Assembly: GCA_018267915.1 (NCBI GenBank)
Contig: JAFDXN010000023.1
Coordinates: 1 to 53,706, forward strand
Length of the DNA: 53,706 nt
From: Bacteroidota bacterium
GTDB taxonomy: Bacteria; Bacteroidota; Bacteroidia; Chitinophagales; Chitinophagaceae
Direction: 5' to 3'
In this document: positions 17,500-26,244 of the stretch, in pieces
Layout: every line of letters begins with the position of its first letter
Position numbering within the stretch: position 1 is the stretch's first letter
The notes under the pieces: model-generated
What the model was told of the DNA's origin: nothing
Databases searched by the model: none
What the model saw: the letters and a program-made list of their open reading frames with translations, nothing else
Made by a program: the position numbers and the translations under genes

Positions 17500-17988
17500 T
17501 TATTTACCCGATTTTAGCTGTTCTATCTCCTTTTGCAGGTGCAGCAATGTGGCCTGTATGGAAAGTAGTATTTCAGCTTCTTTCTTTTCATTGTTCTGGT
17601 CTTCGGTCACATCCTCCTGTATCTCCACTACGTCCTCCTGTATCTCCACCACATCTTCCTGTATTTCGTCCACGTCCTTTTGTATCTCTTCGATGTCTTC
17701 GCCTATTTCTTCAATGTCCTGTTGTATCTCTTCAATGCTCTGGTTGTTTTGGTTAAGGGACATTTGAATGAATATGGATAAGTAGATGGCCTCCAGCGAT
17801 ACTATAGTGGTCAGTACCAGCAACATGCGCTCAAAGCTCACCAATCCTGTTTGAGGCAGAATGAAGCAAACAAGGAACATAATGGTATGCAGCAGTACCG
17901 ATGTGGTAGAGCCCACCCATCGGGTTATTCCCTCGGCCCATTTTTCCATTAATTTCTTTGAACTGTCTTTGGTAACCATACCATCCAT
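17500..17988 (-). CDS. DUF1003-like membrane protein with heptad-repeat tail
   Basis: The protein is 162 aa from ATG 17988 (ATG 17979 is possible). Two membrane helices (LLHTIMFLVCFILPQTGL and MLLVLTTIVSLEAIYLSIFI) match the DUF1003 pattern of a short membrane pair followed by a cytoplasmic coiled coil. The tail has about seven near-perfect heptads of the form xEIQEDV from about residue 84 to 130, then a Lys/Glu-rich end. The acidic coil suggests an oligomerising or partner-binding arm. The function is unknown. Confidence 0.72.
   Translation of the reverse strand: MDGMVTKDSSKKLMEKWAEGITRWVGSTTSVLLHTIMFLVCFILPQTGLVSFERMLLVLTTIVSLEAIYLSIFIQMSLNQNNQSIEEIQQDIEEIGEDIEEIQKDVDEIQEDVVEIQEDVVEIQEDVTEDQNNEKKEAEILLSIQATLLHLQKEIEQLKSGK
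17611..17745 (-). repeat. 21-bp repeats encoding a coiled-coil heptad array
   Basis: The DNA repeats with a period of 21 bases (for example CCTCCTGTATCTCCAC repeated with changes), giving the protein repeat EIQEDVV/EIQQDIE. The three units nearest the C-terminus are almost identical and the inner ones are more divergent, which fits recent expansion by slippage or unequal exchange. Confidence 0.8.
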
Positions 17989-18297
17989 TTTGAAGAGCAC
18001 GCAAATTAGGAAAGACACCGTGGAAATGACAGGGATAAGAATACTTTGCGTTTTGAGATAATGCTGTTACGGATGTAAGTAGTACAAAGCCATATTCGCG
18101 ACGAGGGTCTGGTACTGTGCCGCTGCTTTTTCAAATGCATATAATAAATTTAGTCCTATCAAAACTTATCCCCATTATTTGGATATGACTTTTTTCCGCT
18201 TCGTAATTTGTAAATGGAAGCGAATGGCAGGAACCAGGGATAACGCCGGTAAATCGGTCAATTCATTATATTTAGGCGTAAAAAGTTATAAGAATAC
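17989..18297. other. Divergent intergenic region
   Basis: About 310 bases separate the DUF1003-like gene (minus) and the antiporter gene (plus). I see a TATATTTA at 18267-18274 that could be a weak -7 box for the antiporter and a short CGCTTC/GAAGCG inverted repeat near 18197-18222. I see no RNA gene or ORF that I would call. Confidence 0.45.
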
Positions 18298-19698
18298 ATG
18301 AGCATTAAAGTGGTAAAAAGGGCATCAATAGCTGCACTGTTCGTTACCGTGCTGACGGCGGCTTTCCTTGCGCTGCAGGCTGGCAGCGGTCTGGCGCCGA
18401 AGGGCGTGGTGTCGCCCAGGGGACCGGCTGCGCAATTTGAGTGGAAGGAGATACTGGCCGCTTTTTCGCATCCCCTGGCGGTGTTCATACTACAGCTTGT
18501 TATAATTATAGCCGTATCACAGCTATTTGCTTACCTGTTTCGCAAGATGGGGCAGCCGGCCGTGATAGGCGAAATGCTGGCGGGCATAGCGTTGGGCCCA
18601 TCCCTTATGGGGGCCATAGCGCCGGGCTTTTCGGCTTTTATATTCCCTGCGGCATCGCTGGGCAACCTGCAGATGCTGGCGCAGGTGGGGCTAATACTCT
18701 TCATGTTCCTCGTGGGCATGGAGCTCGACATGAATCTGGTGAAGAAGAAGGCGGCCACGGCAGTGCTGATCAGCAACGCGGGCATCATAGTGCCCTACGG
18801 ACTGGGCATAGGGCTTGCCTACTTTATGTATAAAGACTATGCACCTGCTAATGTGCCTTTCTACGCCTTTGCACTGTTTATAGGCATTGCCATGAGCATC
18901 ACGGCTTTTCCGGTATTGGCACGCATCATACGCGAGCGCGGCATCGGAAGTACCAAGCTGGGTGTGATCGCTATGACGAGTGCAGCAGCTAATGATGTGG
19001 CGGGCTGGTTTCTTCTCGCGCTGGTGATCGCGATAGCCAAGGCGGGCTCGCTGGGGACGTCGCTATATACGCTGATAGCGGCGGCGTGCTATGCGCTGGT
19101 AATGTTCTTCATAGTGCGGCCACTGCTTAAAAAGCTGTCACAGCAAAAGACGGAGGACAGGTTGCTGAAACGGTCGACGATAGCACTGGTATTTGTAGTG
19201 CTTTTGCTCAGCTCTTACTGTAGCGAGGTGATAGGCATACATGCGTTGTTCGGCGCTTTTATTGCGGGAGTATGTATGCCGGCGGAGTGGAGCTTCCGCA
19301 AGCTGATCATCGATAAGATAGAGGATGTGGCGCTGGTGATGCTGCTGCCCCTTTTCTTTGTGTTCACGGGCCTGCGCACGCAGATAGGCTTGCTGAACGA
19401 CCCCTCGCTGTGGGGCATGTGTGCTGTAATAATACTGGTGGCTATTGCCGGTAAGTTTGGTGGCAGCGCTATAGTGGCAAGAATCTCGGGTGAGAGCACG
19501 CATACATCGTTATCGATAGGAGCACTGATGAATACGCGCGGGCTGATGGAACTGGTGATCCTCAATATAGGGTACGACCTTGGCATCCTGACGCTGCAGG
19601 TATTTACCATGATGGTGCTCATGGCCCTCGTTACTACCTTCATGACCAGCCCGATAATGAGTCTGCTGGACAGGGTGTATAAGCGGAAGCCGGAGTAA
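18298..19698 (+). CDS. CPA2-family cation/proton antiporter
   Basis: The protein is 466 aa with about 13 membrane helices. It matches the Na+/H+ exchanger (KefB/CPA2) fold: MGQPAVIGEMLAGIALGPS near residue 80, AMSITAFPVLARIIRE, then TSAAANDVAGW with the ion-binding Asp, and a late NTRGLMELVILNIG segment. It lacks the C-terminal TrkA-N/KTN domain of true KefB and has no USP domain. It should exchange K+ or Na+ for protons. Its stop is two bases from the stop of the convergent TonB receptor gene. Confidence 0.9.
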   Translation: MSIKVVKRASIAALFVTVLTAAFLALQAGSGLAPKGVVSPRGPAAQFEWKEILAAFSHPLAVFILQLVIIIAVSQLFAYLFRKMGQPAVIGEMLAGIALGPSLMGAIAPGFSAFIFPAASLGNLQMLAQVGLILFMFLVGMELDMNLVKKKAATAVLISNAGIIVPYGLGIGLAYFMYKDYAPANVPFYAFALFIGIAMSITAFPVLARIIRERGIGSTKLGVIAMTSAAANDVAGWFLLALVIAIAKAGSLGTSLYTLIAAACYALVMFFIVRPLLKKLSQQKTEDRLLKRSTIALVFVVLLLSSYCSEVIGIHALFGAFIAGVCMPAEWSFRKLIIDKIEDVALVMLLPLFFVFTGLRTQIGLLNDPSLWGMCAVIILVAIAGKFGGSAIVARISGESTHTSLSIGALMNTRGLMELVILNIGYDLGILTLQVFTMMVLMALVTTFMTSPIMSLLDRVYKRKPE

Positions 19699-19699
19699 G

Positions 19700-22051
19700 C
19701 TAGAACCTGAAGTTGTAGGTGATGCTTGGCAGAATCGGGAAGATGGAAACCTCCATCACCTTCACATTGATGCCATTGTTCACCGAACCTTGAGTGTCTA
19801 CGTACAGGAAGTATGGATTGTGCCTGTCGTAAACATTGTAAATTGAAAATGCCCAACTGCTCTCCCAACGTTTCTTCTTTTTAGGTTTAGGTTTGTAAAC
19901 TGCCGAGAGATCGAGGCGATGGTATGGGAAAATGCGGTAAGCATTGAGTTTGCTGTACTGCTGCTCAAGGGTACCATTCACAAAGTAGTAGTTAGTAGGC
20001 AGTGTTATAGCATTGCCCGAGCCATAGATGAAGACCCCGGAGAGAGTCCACTTTGGGCTGAGCTCGTAGCTGCCAACGAGTGACAGGTCGTGGCGGCGGT
20101 CGTACTTGGCAGGGAAGCGATCGCCATTATTCAGGTCGGCGAACTTGCGGTAGGTCCACGACAGGGTATAGCCTATCCAGCCGGTGAAGCGCCCGCGGGT
20201 CTTGTTGATGAAGAACTCAGCACCATAAGCCTCACCATTACCAAATACGTAGTCGATCTCGGGATCCTCTGCACCCGGCACGAAGCCGTCCTTGTACTCG
20301 ATCTGGTGGGTCATGTTTTTGTAGTACAGCTCAACCGAAGTCTCGAGCTTATCATCGAGGAAATTGCGGAAATAGCCCAATGAGTACTGCCACGACATCT
20401 GGGGCTTTACAAGGTAAGTACTGGGCACCCATACATCGGTAGGCAAGGTGGAGCCATTGTTGGAGGTGAGGTGTATGTACTGGTAGGTCCTGGTGACACT
20501 GGCTTTAATAGACGAGGTCTTGCTCACCTCGAAGTTCACATTGAGGCGCGGCTCCCAGCCTCCGTAGCTCTGCACCAGCTTACCTGCTGGATAGAAGCTG
20601 CTGTCGGGGGTCTTGCGCTGGGCATCGTCATACCGGTAGTAGTGGTATGGGCCCACCTGGCCAAACCATGAGTAGCGGATACCGGCGTTCACTTTGAGCC
20701 ACTTGGTGACATCAAACTCGTCCTGAATGTATGCACCCAGTTCGTGGGCGTATTTGATGAGGGCCTTATTCGGTAATATCACCAAAGTATCGGCCTGGCC
20801 TGATACCTGGTTGGGAGTAAACGTATGGTAAGTATAAGCTACACCTGCCTTGAAGTGGTGGTTGAAGCTGGTGAAGTAGTCGAAATCGGTCTTGGCATTG
20901 AGGTCGCGGATACCCGATGCGAACTTGATGGCAAACTGGTCGAGATCGAAGTTGGATGCGAATTTATAGTCGTTGTAAACAAGCGTGGTATTCGAGAAAA
21001 GCTTGTCGCTGAATAGGTGGTTATAACGCAGGGTAGCTGTAGTATTGCCCCAGGGTATGTTGGCTTTGAAGTTGCCACTGCTGCCCTCGAACTTGAATTT
21101 ATCAAGGCCCAAATAACCACTGAGGTAAAGGTGGTCCTTAGGTGTCAGGGCGTAGTTGGCCTTAAGGTTGGCATCGTAGAAGTAATAGCCTGAGTTTTTA
21201 GCAGCACCTTTCACGAATGGCTTTACCAGTACATCTATATAAGTACGGCGGCCTGCCAGCATGAAGGAGCCCTTATCTTTCTTGATCGGTCCTTCGAGTG
21301 TGAGGCGCGAGGCTATAAGACCAATGCCACCCTCGGCATGGTACTGTTTCATGTTGCCGTCCTTCATCGATACATCTACAACAGAAGACAGACGGCCACC
21401 GTATTGTGCAGGCATACCGCCTTTGATCAGGGTTACATTCTTAATTGCGTCGGAGTTAAAGACGGAGAAGAAGCCAAAGAGGTGGCCTGTGTTGTACACA
21501 ACGGCGTCATCGAGGAGCACCAGGTTTTGGTCGGGGCCGCCGCCACGCACATAGAAACCGGCGCTGCCCTCGCCGGCTGATTGTACGCCGGGCATCAGTT
21601 GCAGTGTCTTCAGTATGTCCACCTCACCGAAGAGTACCGGCAGGGCTTTGATCTTATCCACCGAAAGACTCACAGTACCCATCTCGGTGCCCTTGACGTT
21701 CTCGTCCTTTCGGGTAGAGGTGATCTCCACCTCTTTCATCACGGTTTGATTCTCGAGGCTTACGTCATAACTGCGGCTCTCGTTAAGGGCAATGGATTCT
21801 GTTTTTGTTCCGTAGCCCACATAGGAGAATATGACAGTGTACTGTCCCGCGGGAACAGATATAGAGTAAAAGCCGTAAGCATTGGTTTGCACAGCCTGCT
21901 GGTTTTCCTTGAAGTAAACAGTAGCACCGATGAGCGTCTCGCTACTGGAGGCATCGCGGAGGTAACCGCTTAGGGTCACCTTTTTCTGTGCCAGCATAGT
22001 GAATGGCAATGTCAATAAAAGCAGTAAAACAAGTCCAATCCTTAGTTTCAT
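19700..22051 (-). CDS. TonB-dependent outer-membrane receptor
   Basis: The protein is 783 aa with a signal peptide (about 1-21), a carboxypeptidase-regulatory-like domain (about 24-110; GYLRDASSSETLIGATVYF), a plug domain (about 120-240; GFYVRGGGPDQNLVLLDDA) and a 22-strand barrel ending in Phe (NFRF). No SusD gene is adjacent, so it is not a typical glycan system. It is 36 bases downstream of the DUF3347 lipoprotein gene on the same strand, which suggests a two-gene operon. Substrates could be a metal complex or peptide; this is inference. Confidence 0.9.
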   Translation of the reverse strand: MKLRIGLVLLLLLTLPFTMLAQKKVTLSGYLRDASSSETLIGATVYFKENQQAVQTNAYGFYSISVPAGQYTVIFSYVGYGTKTESIALNESRSYDVSLENQTVMKEVEITSTRKDENVKGTEMGTVSLSVDKIKALPVLFGEVDILKTLQLMPGVQSAGEGSAGFYVRGGGPDQNLVLLDDAVVYNTGHLFGFFSVFNSDAIKNVTLIKGGMPAQYGGRLSSVVDVSMKDGNMKQYHAEGGIGLIASRLTLEGPIKKDKGSFMLAGRRTYIDVLVKPFVKGAAKNSGYYFYDANLKANYALTPKDHLYLSGYLGLDKFKFEGSSGNFKANIPWGNTTATLRYNHLFSDKLFSNTTLVYNDYKFASNFDLDQFAIKFASGIRDLNAKTDFDYFTSFNHHFKAGVAYTYHTFTPNQVSGQADTLVILPNKALIKYAHELGAYIQDEFDVTKWLKVNAGIRYSWFGQVGPYHYYRYDDAQRKTPDSSFYPAGKLVQSYGGWEPRLNVNFEVSKTSSIKASVTRTYQYIHLTSNNGSTLPTDVWVPSTYLVKPQMSWQYSLGYFRNFLDDKLETSVELYYKNMTHQIEYKDGFVPGAEDPEIDYVFGNGEAYGAEFFINKTRGRFTGWIGYTLSWTYRKFADLNNGDRFPAKYDRRHDLSLVGSYELSPKWTLSGVFIYGSGNAITLPTNYYFVNGTLEQQYSKLNAYRIFPYHRLDLSAVYKPKPKKKKRWESSWAFSIYNVYDRHNPYFLYVDTQGSVNNGINVKVMEVSIFPILPSITYNFRF

Positions 22052-22087
22052 AAAACGAGATCCGGTTATTAACGATGAAGGCCTAAA

Positions 22088-22681
22088 TTATTTCAGGGAG
22101 TCGGCTACTTCGCCGCATTCAAGCATTTTGTCACCAAAGTAAGGGTTCTTTATTACGTCGGTGTTACTGAGCCAGTATGCGCCTTTTTCATTGAAGGCCA
22201 TGGGGCAGTATTCACGGTAAACACCAGCGTTTTTCAGGTCGGCCTTCTTCAGCATATTAAACATCGCTGTTGATATCCTTTCGAAGTTGACGCGTTTCTT
22301 CTCGCAGCCTTCGTCCATCATCGCGGTCATAGCTTTGGACTCGGACACAATGGTGTCGAGGTAGTTTTTCAGACCTGCCGACGAATCTTGTGCGGTGGCT
22401 TGCTGAAGGTCGCCGGCGCTGGCTATCAGTTTATTGGCGGCGGCATCTGCCTCACCGGCCTTTGTGGCAACGAGTGCATCTTTCAGTTTGTAGTAGTCGT
22501 TCACCACCGCCATTAACTTTTGGGTGCCGGCATCGCCAAGCTTGCTTTGTGCGGCAGTGGCTGGTTTGGATGTAGCTGCAGAAGTGGAGTCCCCGACAGC
22601 AGCGGAAGTGGAGTTAGTCGCGTTGTTACAGCTAAAAAGGGCGAAAACCGAAAGCGTGAGAAGTGCGAGTGCCTGCCTCAT
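22088..22681 (-). CDS. DUF3347-type lipoprotein
   Basis: The protein is 197 aa with a lipoprotein signal (LSVFALFSC, Cys about 18), a Ser/Thr/Ala-rich linker, then a helical domain at about 50-190 that fits DUF3347. Its C-terminal hallmarks are YCPMAFNEKGAYWLS, NPYFGDKMLECG. This domain occurs with copper/heavy-metal efflux proteins such as CusB, and the conserved Cys and Met residues could bind a metal. The gene leads the TonB receptor operon. It has a -7 box at 22698-22705. Confidence 0.82.
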   Translation of the reverse strand: MRQALALLTLSVFALFSCNNATNSTSAAVGDSTSAATSKPATAAQSKLGDAGTQKLMAVVNDYYKLKDALVATKAGEADAAANKLIASAGDLQQATAQDSSAGLKNYLDTIVSESKAMTAMMDEGCEKKRVNFERISTAMFNMLKKADLKNAGVYREYCPMAFNEKGAYWLSNTDVIKNPYFGDKMLECGEVADSLK

Positions 22682-22697
22682 GTATTAAAAATTTGTG

Positions 22698-22705
22698 CAA
22701 AAATA
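22698..22705 (-). promoter_or_regulatory. -7 box TATTTTTG for the DUF3347/TonB operon
   Basis: The minus strand reads TATTTTTG, 16 bases before ATG 22681. It lies 31 bases from the -7 box of the divergent ABC-F gene. GCTAAGC occurs twice between the two boxes (22706-22712, 22720-22726). Confidence 0.5.
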
Positions 22706-22736
22706 AGCTAAGCATCAATGCTAAGCGCATTCATCG

Positions 22737-22744
22737 TAAATTTG
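22737..22744 (+). promoter_or_regulatory. -7 box TAAATTTG, 7 bases before the ABC-F start
   Basis: The octamer matches TAnnTTTG and ends seven bases before ATG 22752, so the mRNA would be leaderless or have a leader of a few bases. Confidence 0.5.
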
Positions 22745-22751
22745 CGCGCTT

Positions 22752-24707
22752 ATGTTAATCTCATTACAAAATATTTCATTTTATTTCGGTGCGAGGGTAA
22801 TACTCGAGGAAGCGAACTGGCAGATAGGTACCGGCGAAAGGATAGGCCTTGTAGGTAGCAACGGCGCAGGTAAATCTACCCTTCTGAGGCTGATGACGGG
22901 CGCTTATACGCCGAATGAGGGCACCATAAGCAAGCCGAAGGATGTTACACTTGGTTTTTTTAACCAGGACCTCTTGAGCTTTTCGACGGATGAAAGCATA
23001 CTGAAGGTGGGTATGCAGGCCTTTGACCGGGCACACGAGGTGGAGCGTGAGATGGAACGCCTGATAAAGGAACTGGAGAGCAAGCCGGATGATGCTAAGC
23101 TGCTGGACGATTATAGTCATGCACTGCACGATTTTGAAGTGGCAGGTGGCTATGAGATGGAACATAAAACGGCAGAGGTGCTGGAAGGCCTGGGTTTCTC
23201 AACGGCTGACCTGCAGCGCCCTTACAACCAGTTTAGCGGTGGCTGGCGCATGCGTGTGCTGCTGGCCAAGATGATGCTGCAAGCGCCCGACCTGCTGCTG
23301 CTTGACGAACCTACCAACCACCTTGATCTCCCCTCGATAGAGTGGCTGGAGCGCTACCTGCAGGGCTATCCCGGCAGCGTGGTGATCGTATCGCACGACC
23401 GTTACTTCCTCGACAGGATGGTGACGAAGATCGTGGAGGTATGGCAGCAGGGACTTTATCAATATAGTGGTAACTATTCGTTCTATCAGAAGGAGAAGGC
23501 GGAGCGCATGGAACTGCAACAAAGGGCTTTTGAGAACCAGCAAGACTATATCAGGCAGCAGGAGCGCTTTATCGAGCGCTTTAAGGCTAAGGCTACCAAA
23601 GCGGCACAGGCACAGAGCGCCATGAAACGGCTGGATAAACTGGACAGGATAGAAGCCCCCGATGCTACCATGCCCGTGATGAACATCAACTTTGACGTAG
23701 GTGTGCAGCCCGGCAAGATCATCGTTACGCTAACAGATATCAGCAAGCGTTTTGGTGAATTGAAAATACTGGAACATGCCAATGCGGAGATACTACGAGG
23801 CGACAAGATAGCCCTGATAGGCGCCAACGGACGCGGTAAATCGACCTTGCTGCGCATCATAGCGGGTACGGAACCCTTCGAGGGTGAGCGCAAATGGGGA
23901 CATAATGTAGAAGAAAGCTTCTATGCACAGCACCAATTGGAGTCGCTGAACATAGAAAATGAGATATTGGATGAGATGAAGCAGGCCGGTACCGGTAAGA
24001 CGGAGTTGGAACTGAGGCAACTGCTGGGTTGCTTCCTCTTTAGTGGCGATGATGTGTTCAAGAAGATAAAGGTGCTATCGGGTGGTGAAAAGGCCAGGGT
24101 GGCACTGGCGAAGACCATTGCAGCTAAAGGCAACTTCCTGTTGCTTGACGAGCCTACCAACCACCTGGATATGCAATCGGTAGAGATGCTGATAGATGCC
24201 CTCAATAAGTATGAGGGTACCTTGATCCTTGTATCGCACGATCGTTATTTCATCAGCCGCACAGCCAATAAGATATGGAATATCGAGGATGGGATCGTAA
24301 AGGAATTCGTGGGGCCATATGACGAGTGGGTGACATTTCAGCAGGAGCGGGAAAAGCGCCTGCAGGCCGCAGCCAAGCCTCCTGTTCAGGAGAAAAAGGA
24401 AGAGAAACCTAAGGTGCAGGAAGCGCCAAAGCAGAACGCCAATGATGCCGAGCTGAGGCAACTGAAAAAGGATTACCAGAACCTGCAAAAGAAGTTTGAA
24501 AGGCTGGAGCAAGAGGTCAACAAGTTAAAAGGAGAGAAGAGCAGCCTGGAGGCGCAGCTTGGTGACCCCTCGGTATATGCCGACAAGAACAAATTCCTGG
24601 CGCTGGATGAGCAGTATAAACAGTGCAGTGCAAAGTATGAGCAGCTTAGTAAGGAGCATGAAGCAGCTTTTGAGAAGATGATGGAGCTGGAGGAGAAGAT
24701 TGGCTAA
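22752..24707 (+). CDS. ABC-F family ATPase (Uup/YheS-like)
   Basis: The protein is 651 aa with two ABC domains and no membrane part. ABC1 has Walker A GSNGAGKS, signature FSGGWRMR and Walker B LLLLDEPTNHLD. ABC2 has Walker A GANGRGKS, signature LSGGEKARV and LLLDEPTNHLD. The linker between them carries the arm and Q-rich segment, and the C-terminus (about 540-650) is a coiled coil as in Uup. ABC-F proteins act on ribosomes, and the Uup branch is also linked to DNA structure. Nothing here marks it as an antibiotic-resistance type. Confidence 0.92.
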   Translation: MLISLQNISFYFGARVILEEANWQIGTGERIGLVGSNGAGKSTLLRLMTGAYTPNEGTISKPKDVTLGFFNQDLLSFSTDESILKVGMQAFDRAHEVEREMERLIKELESKPDDAKLLDDYSHALHDFEVAGGYEMEHKTAEVLEGLGFSTADLQRPYNQFSGGWRMRVLLAKMMLQAPDLLLLDEPTNHLDLPSIEWLERYLQGYPGSVVIVSHDRYFLDRMVTKIVEVWQQGLYQYSGNYSFYQKEKAERMELQQRAFENQQDYIRQQERFIERFKAKATKAAQAQSAMKRLDKLDRIEAPDATMPVMNINFDVGVQPGKIIVTLTDISKRFGELKILEHANAEILRGDKIALIGANGRGKSTLLRIIAGTEPFEGERKWGHNVEESFYAQHQLESLNIENEILDEMKQAGTGKTELELRQLLGCFLFSGDDVFKKIKVLSGGEKARVALAKTIAAKGNFLLLDEPTNHLDMQSVEMLIDALNKYEGTLILVSHDRYFISRTANKIWNIEDGIVKEFVGPYDEWVTFQQEREKRLQAAAKPPVQEKKEEKPKVQEAPKQNANDAELRQLKKDYQNLQKKFERLEQEVNKLKGEKSSLEAQLGDPSVYADKNKFLALDEQYKQCSAKYEQLSKEHEAAFEKMMELEEKIG

Positions 24708-24712
24708 ACATA

Positions 24713-24720
24713 TATATTTG
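24713..24720 (+). promoter_or_regulatory. -7 box TATATTTG, 7 bases before ATG 24728
   Basis: The octamer is a perfect TAnnTTTG match right after the ABC-F stop and seven bases before the next start. A TTG at -33 is not evident. Confidence 0.42.
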
Positions 24721-24727
24721 CGTAACA

Positions 24728-25426
24728 ATGCGGCATATACCTAACTACCTGTTTTTCCTGTTAATACTAGCTGCACTGGCAGGTTGTAAGAAGCACGATG
24801 ACGATCTTACGTTAGTCAATAATACAGCAAGGAGAATATATTTTAATATGTACGGTAGCGACCGGGACTACAGTTTAGGTCAAAATTGCCTTGTAAGCGG
24901 TTATGTAGAGAGTAAGAAAAAACTGATAATACCGCGTTCAAAAGTAATAACGTATGGCTCGTATATCGATTGGTATAGCGAAGACTTTCTATATACCAAC
25001 TGGATGATACCTCATTACGGCCTTTCATGGAAAAAGAATATAGGCACGATAGAAGATGTTCCGCTTAGTTATGCAAGGAAAATATGTTTAAGCAATGGCC
25101 CTTCGCGATGGAAATTAGTCGATGCCGTCGGCGCTTTTGGAAGCTCATTCGATAGTCTGTCAGCCTATGAAAAATCTCTTGAGATTGTAATTAATAAAAG
25201 ATCTGTCGAGTTTTATCATACAGATAGCTATGGAAATGCTCATGAGTGGACTTCACGGGAGATTATTGCAGACGGATTCTGGTTTGATATAAGTCTGGAC
25301 AATACTACGGGCTTCAATCTAAATAGTGCGATACCACCTGCTCCCAGCTCGCACACCAAGGACGGTGCTGACACATTAGTGTATGTAACAAGCAATATGA
25401 ATTACGTTATGGTCAAAGAAAAGTAG
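24728..25426 (+). CDS. Predicted lipoprotein, first of a tandem paralogue pair
   Basis: The protein is 232 aa with a lipoprotein signal (LLILAALAGCKKHDDD, Cys about 19). The mature part contains YGSYIDWYSEDFLYTNWM near residue 75 and ends NYVMVKEK. The same pattern returns in the next gene (GYIIDWYQDDYRGSSWM, ending YYAMVKVE), so the two arose by tandem duplication. I recognise no family. The gene is 20 bases after the ABC-F stop. Confidence 0.72.
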   Translation: MRHIPNYLFFLLILAALAGCKKHDDDLTLVNNTARRIYFNMYGSDRDYSLGQNCLVSGYVESKKKLIIPRSKVITYGSYIDWYSEDFLYTNWMIPHYGLSWKKNIGTIEDVPLSYARKICLSNGPSRWKLVDAVGAFGSSFDSLSAYEKSLEIVINKRSVEFYHTDSYGNAHEWTSREIIADGFWFDISLDNTTGFNLNSAIPPAPSSHTKDGADTLVYVTSNMNYVMVKEK

Positions 25427-25430
25427 CACG

Positions 25431-26191
25431 ATGCGATACTTCCTATTTATATCTTTTGCTTGTCTTTTATTTATTTCATGTAAAAAGTCGGCTGGGGTTT
25501 ATGGCGTGGATAAAAATGCAGTCATTAATTCTGGCTATACTATCAAAAATTTATTAGACAAACCTGTAAGTTTTGATATATACACCACGGAGCCGGATTA
25601 TGACTCCTGCACAAATGTGTACCTGCATGGGCGATCCCTGCAAAGAGTGTATCTCAATTTCCGTTGTCCACGTTTAAACAGGGGCAAGGCTATATAATAG
25701 ATTGGTACCAGGACGACTACCGCGGTAGTAGCTGGATGAACCTCGGTGCCTATGGCGCCAGCGACTCTACTTTATTTTATCCGTTTCTTGATTTCGACAC
25801 TGAGCATGCTTATTATATACAGTTGTATGTTCCTCAAAACATTTGGCGATCGGTATTGCTGGATGGCAACAAATCGTATACATTGTGGCATGCAGTCGAT
25901 GCGAAAAAGCAAATCGATTCCTCATCAATTTGGCAGCAATTGAGCGATAATGAGAGATTTAAAGAAATTCAGTTTCATAAATATTATTGGTGCGTCTGCC
26001 GATCTAAAGATAGCGCGGGTTCAGTTATAGAATCTAAGCCTGCTTTGTATGCAACAAAAAGTGCTACCGAGTTAGGAATCTTCGGGGGAATTTTCGCAAC
26101 TTTTTCAAGTTCCAAGACCTTAACGAATATCGACGATACCTTTTGGGCTAAATCAGACAGTATCTATTATGCAATGGTCAAAGTGGAGTAG
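25431..26191 (+). pseudogene. Second lipoprotein paralogue, split by a -1 frameshift
   Basis: The first frame (25431-25697) gives a lipoprotein signal (FACLLFISCKKS) and a domain start that runs out of frame into RCPRLNRGKAI and a stop. The second frame (open from about 25610 to 26191) carries the rest: FPLSTFKQGQGYIIDWYQ and so on. Compared with the 24728 paralogue, the switch falls in GTATCTCAATTTCCG (about 25648-25662). The total length, 761 bases, is one short of a whole number of codons, consistent with loss of one base, for example in the T-run. It may be a real pseudogene, a sequencing error or a phase-variable or programmed site. Confidence 0.8.
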
Positions 26192-26244
26192 CGAGGTTGT
26201 ATATCTCTGTTCTCTTTTATACTTTTACTTGATAATTAATAAAT

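Noticed and set aside
17611..17745. Regular repeats that might be a CRISPR-like array
   Set aside because: The period is 21 bases with no unique spacers and the frame encodes coiled-coil heptads within a gene.
22752..24707. ABC-F as an antibiotic-resistance protein
   Set aside because: The layout with a C-terminal coiled coil fits the Uup branch; no resistance-type context.
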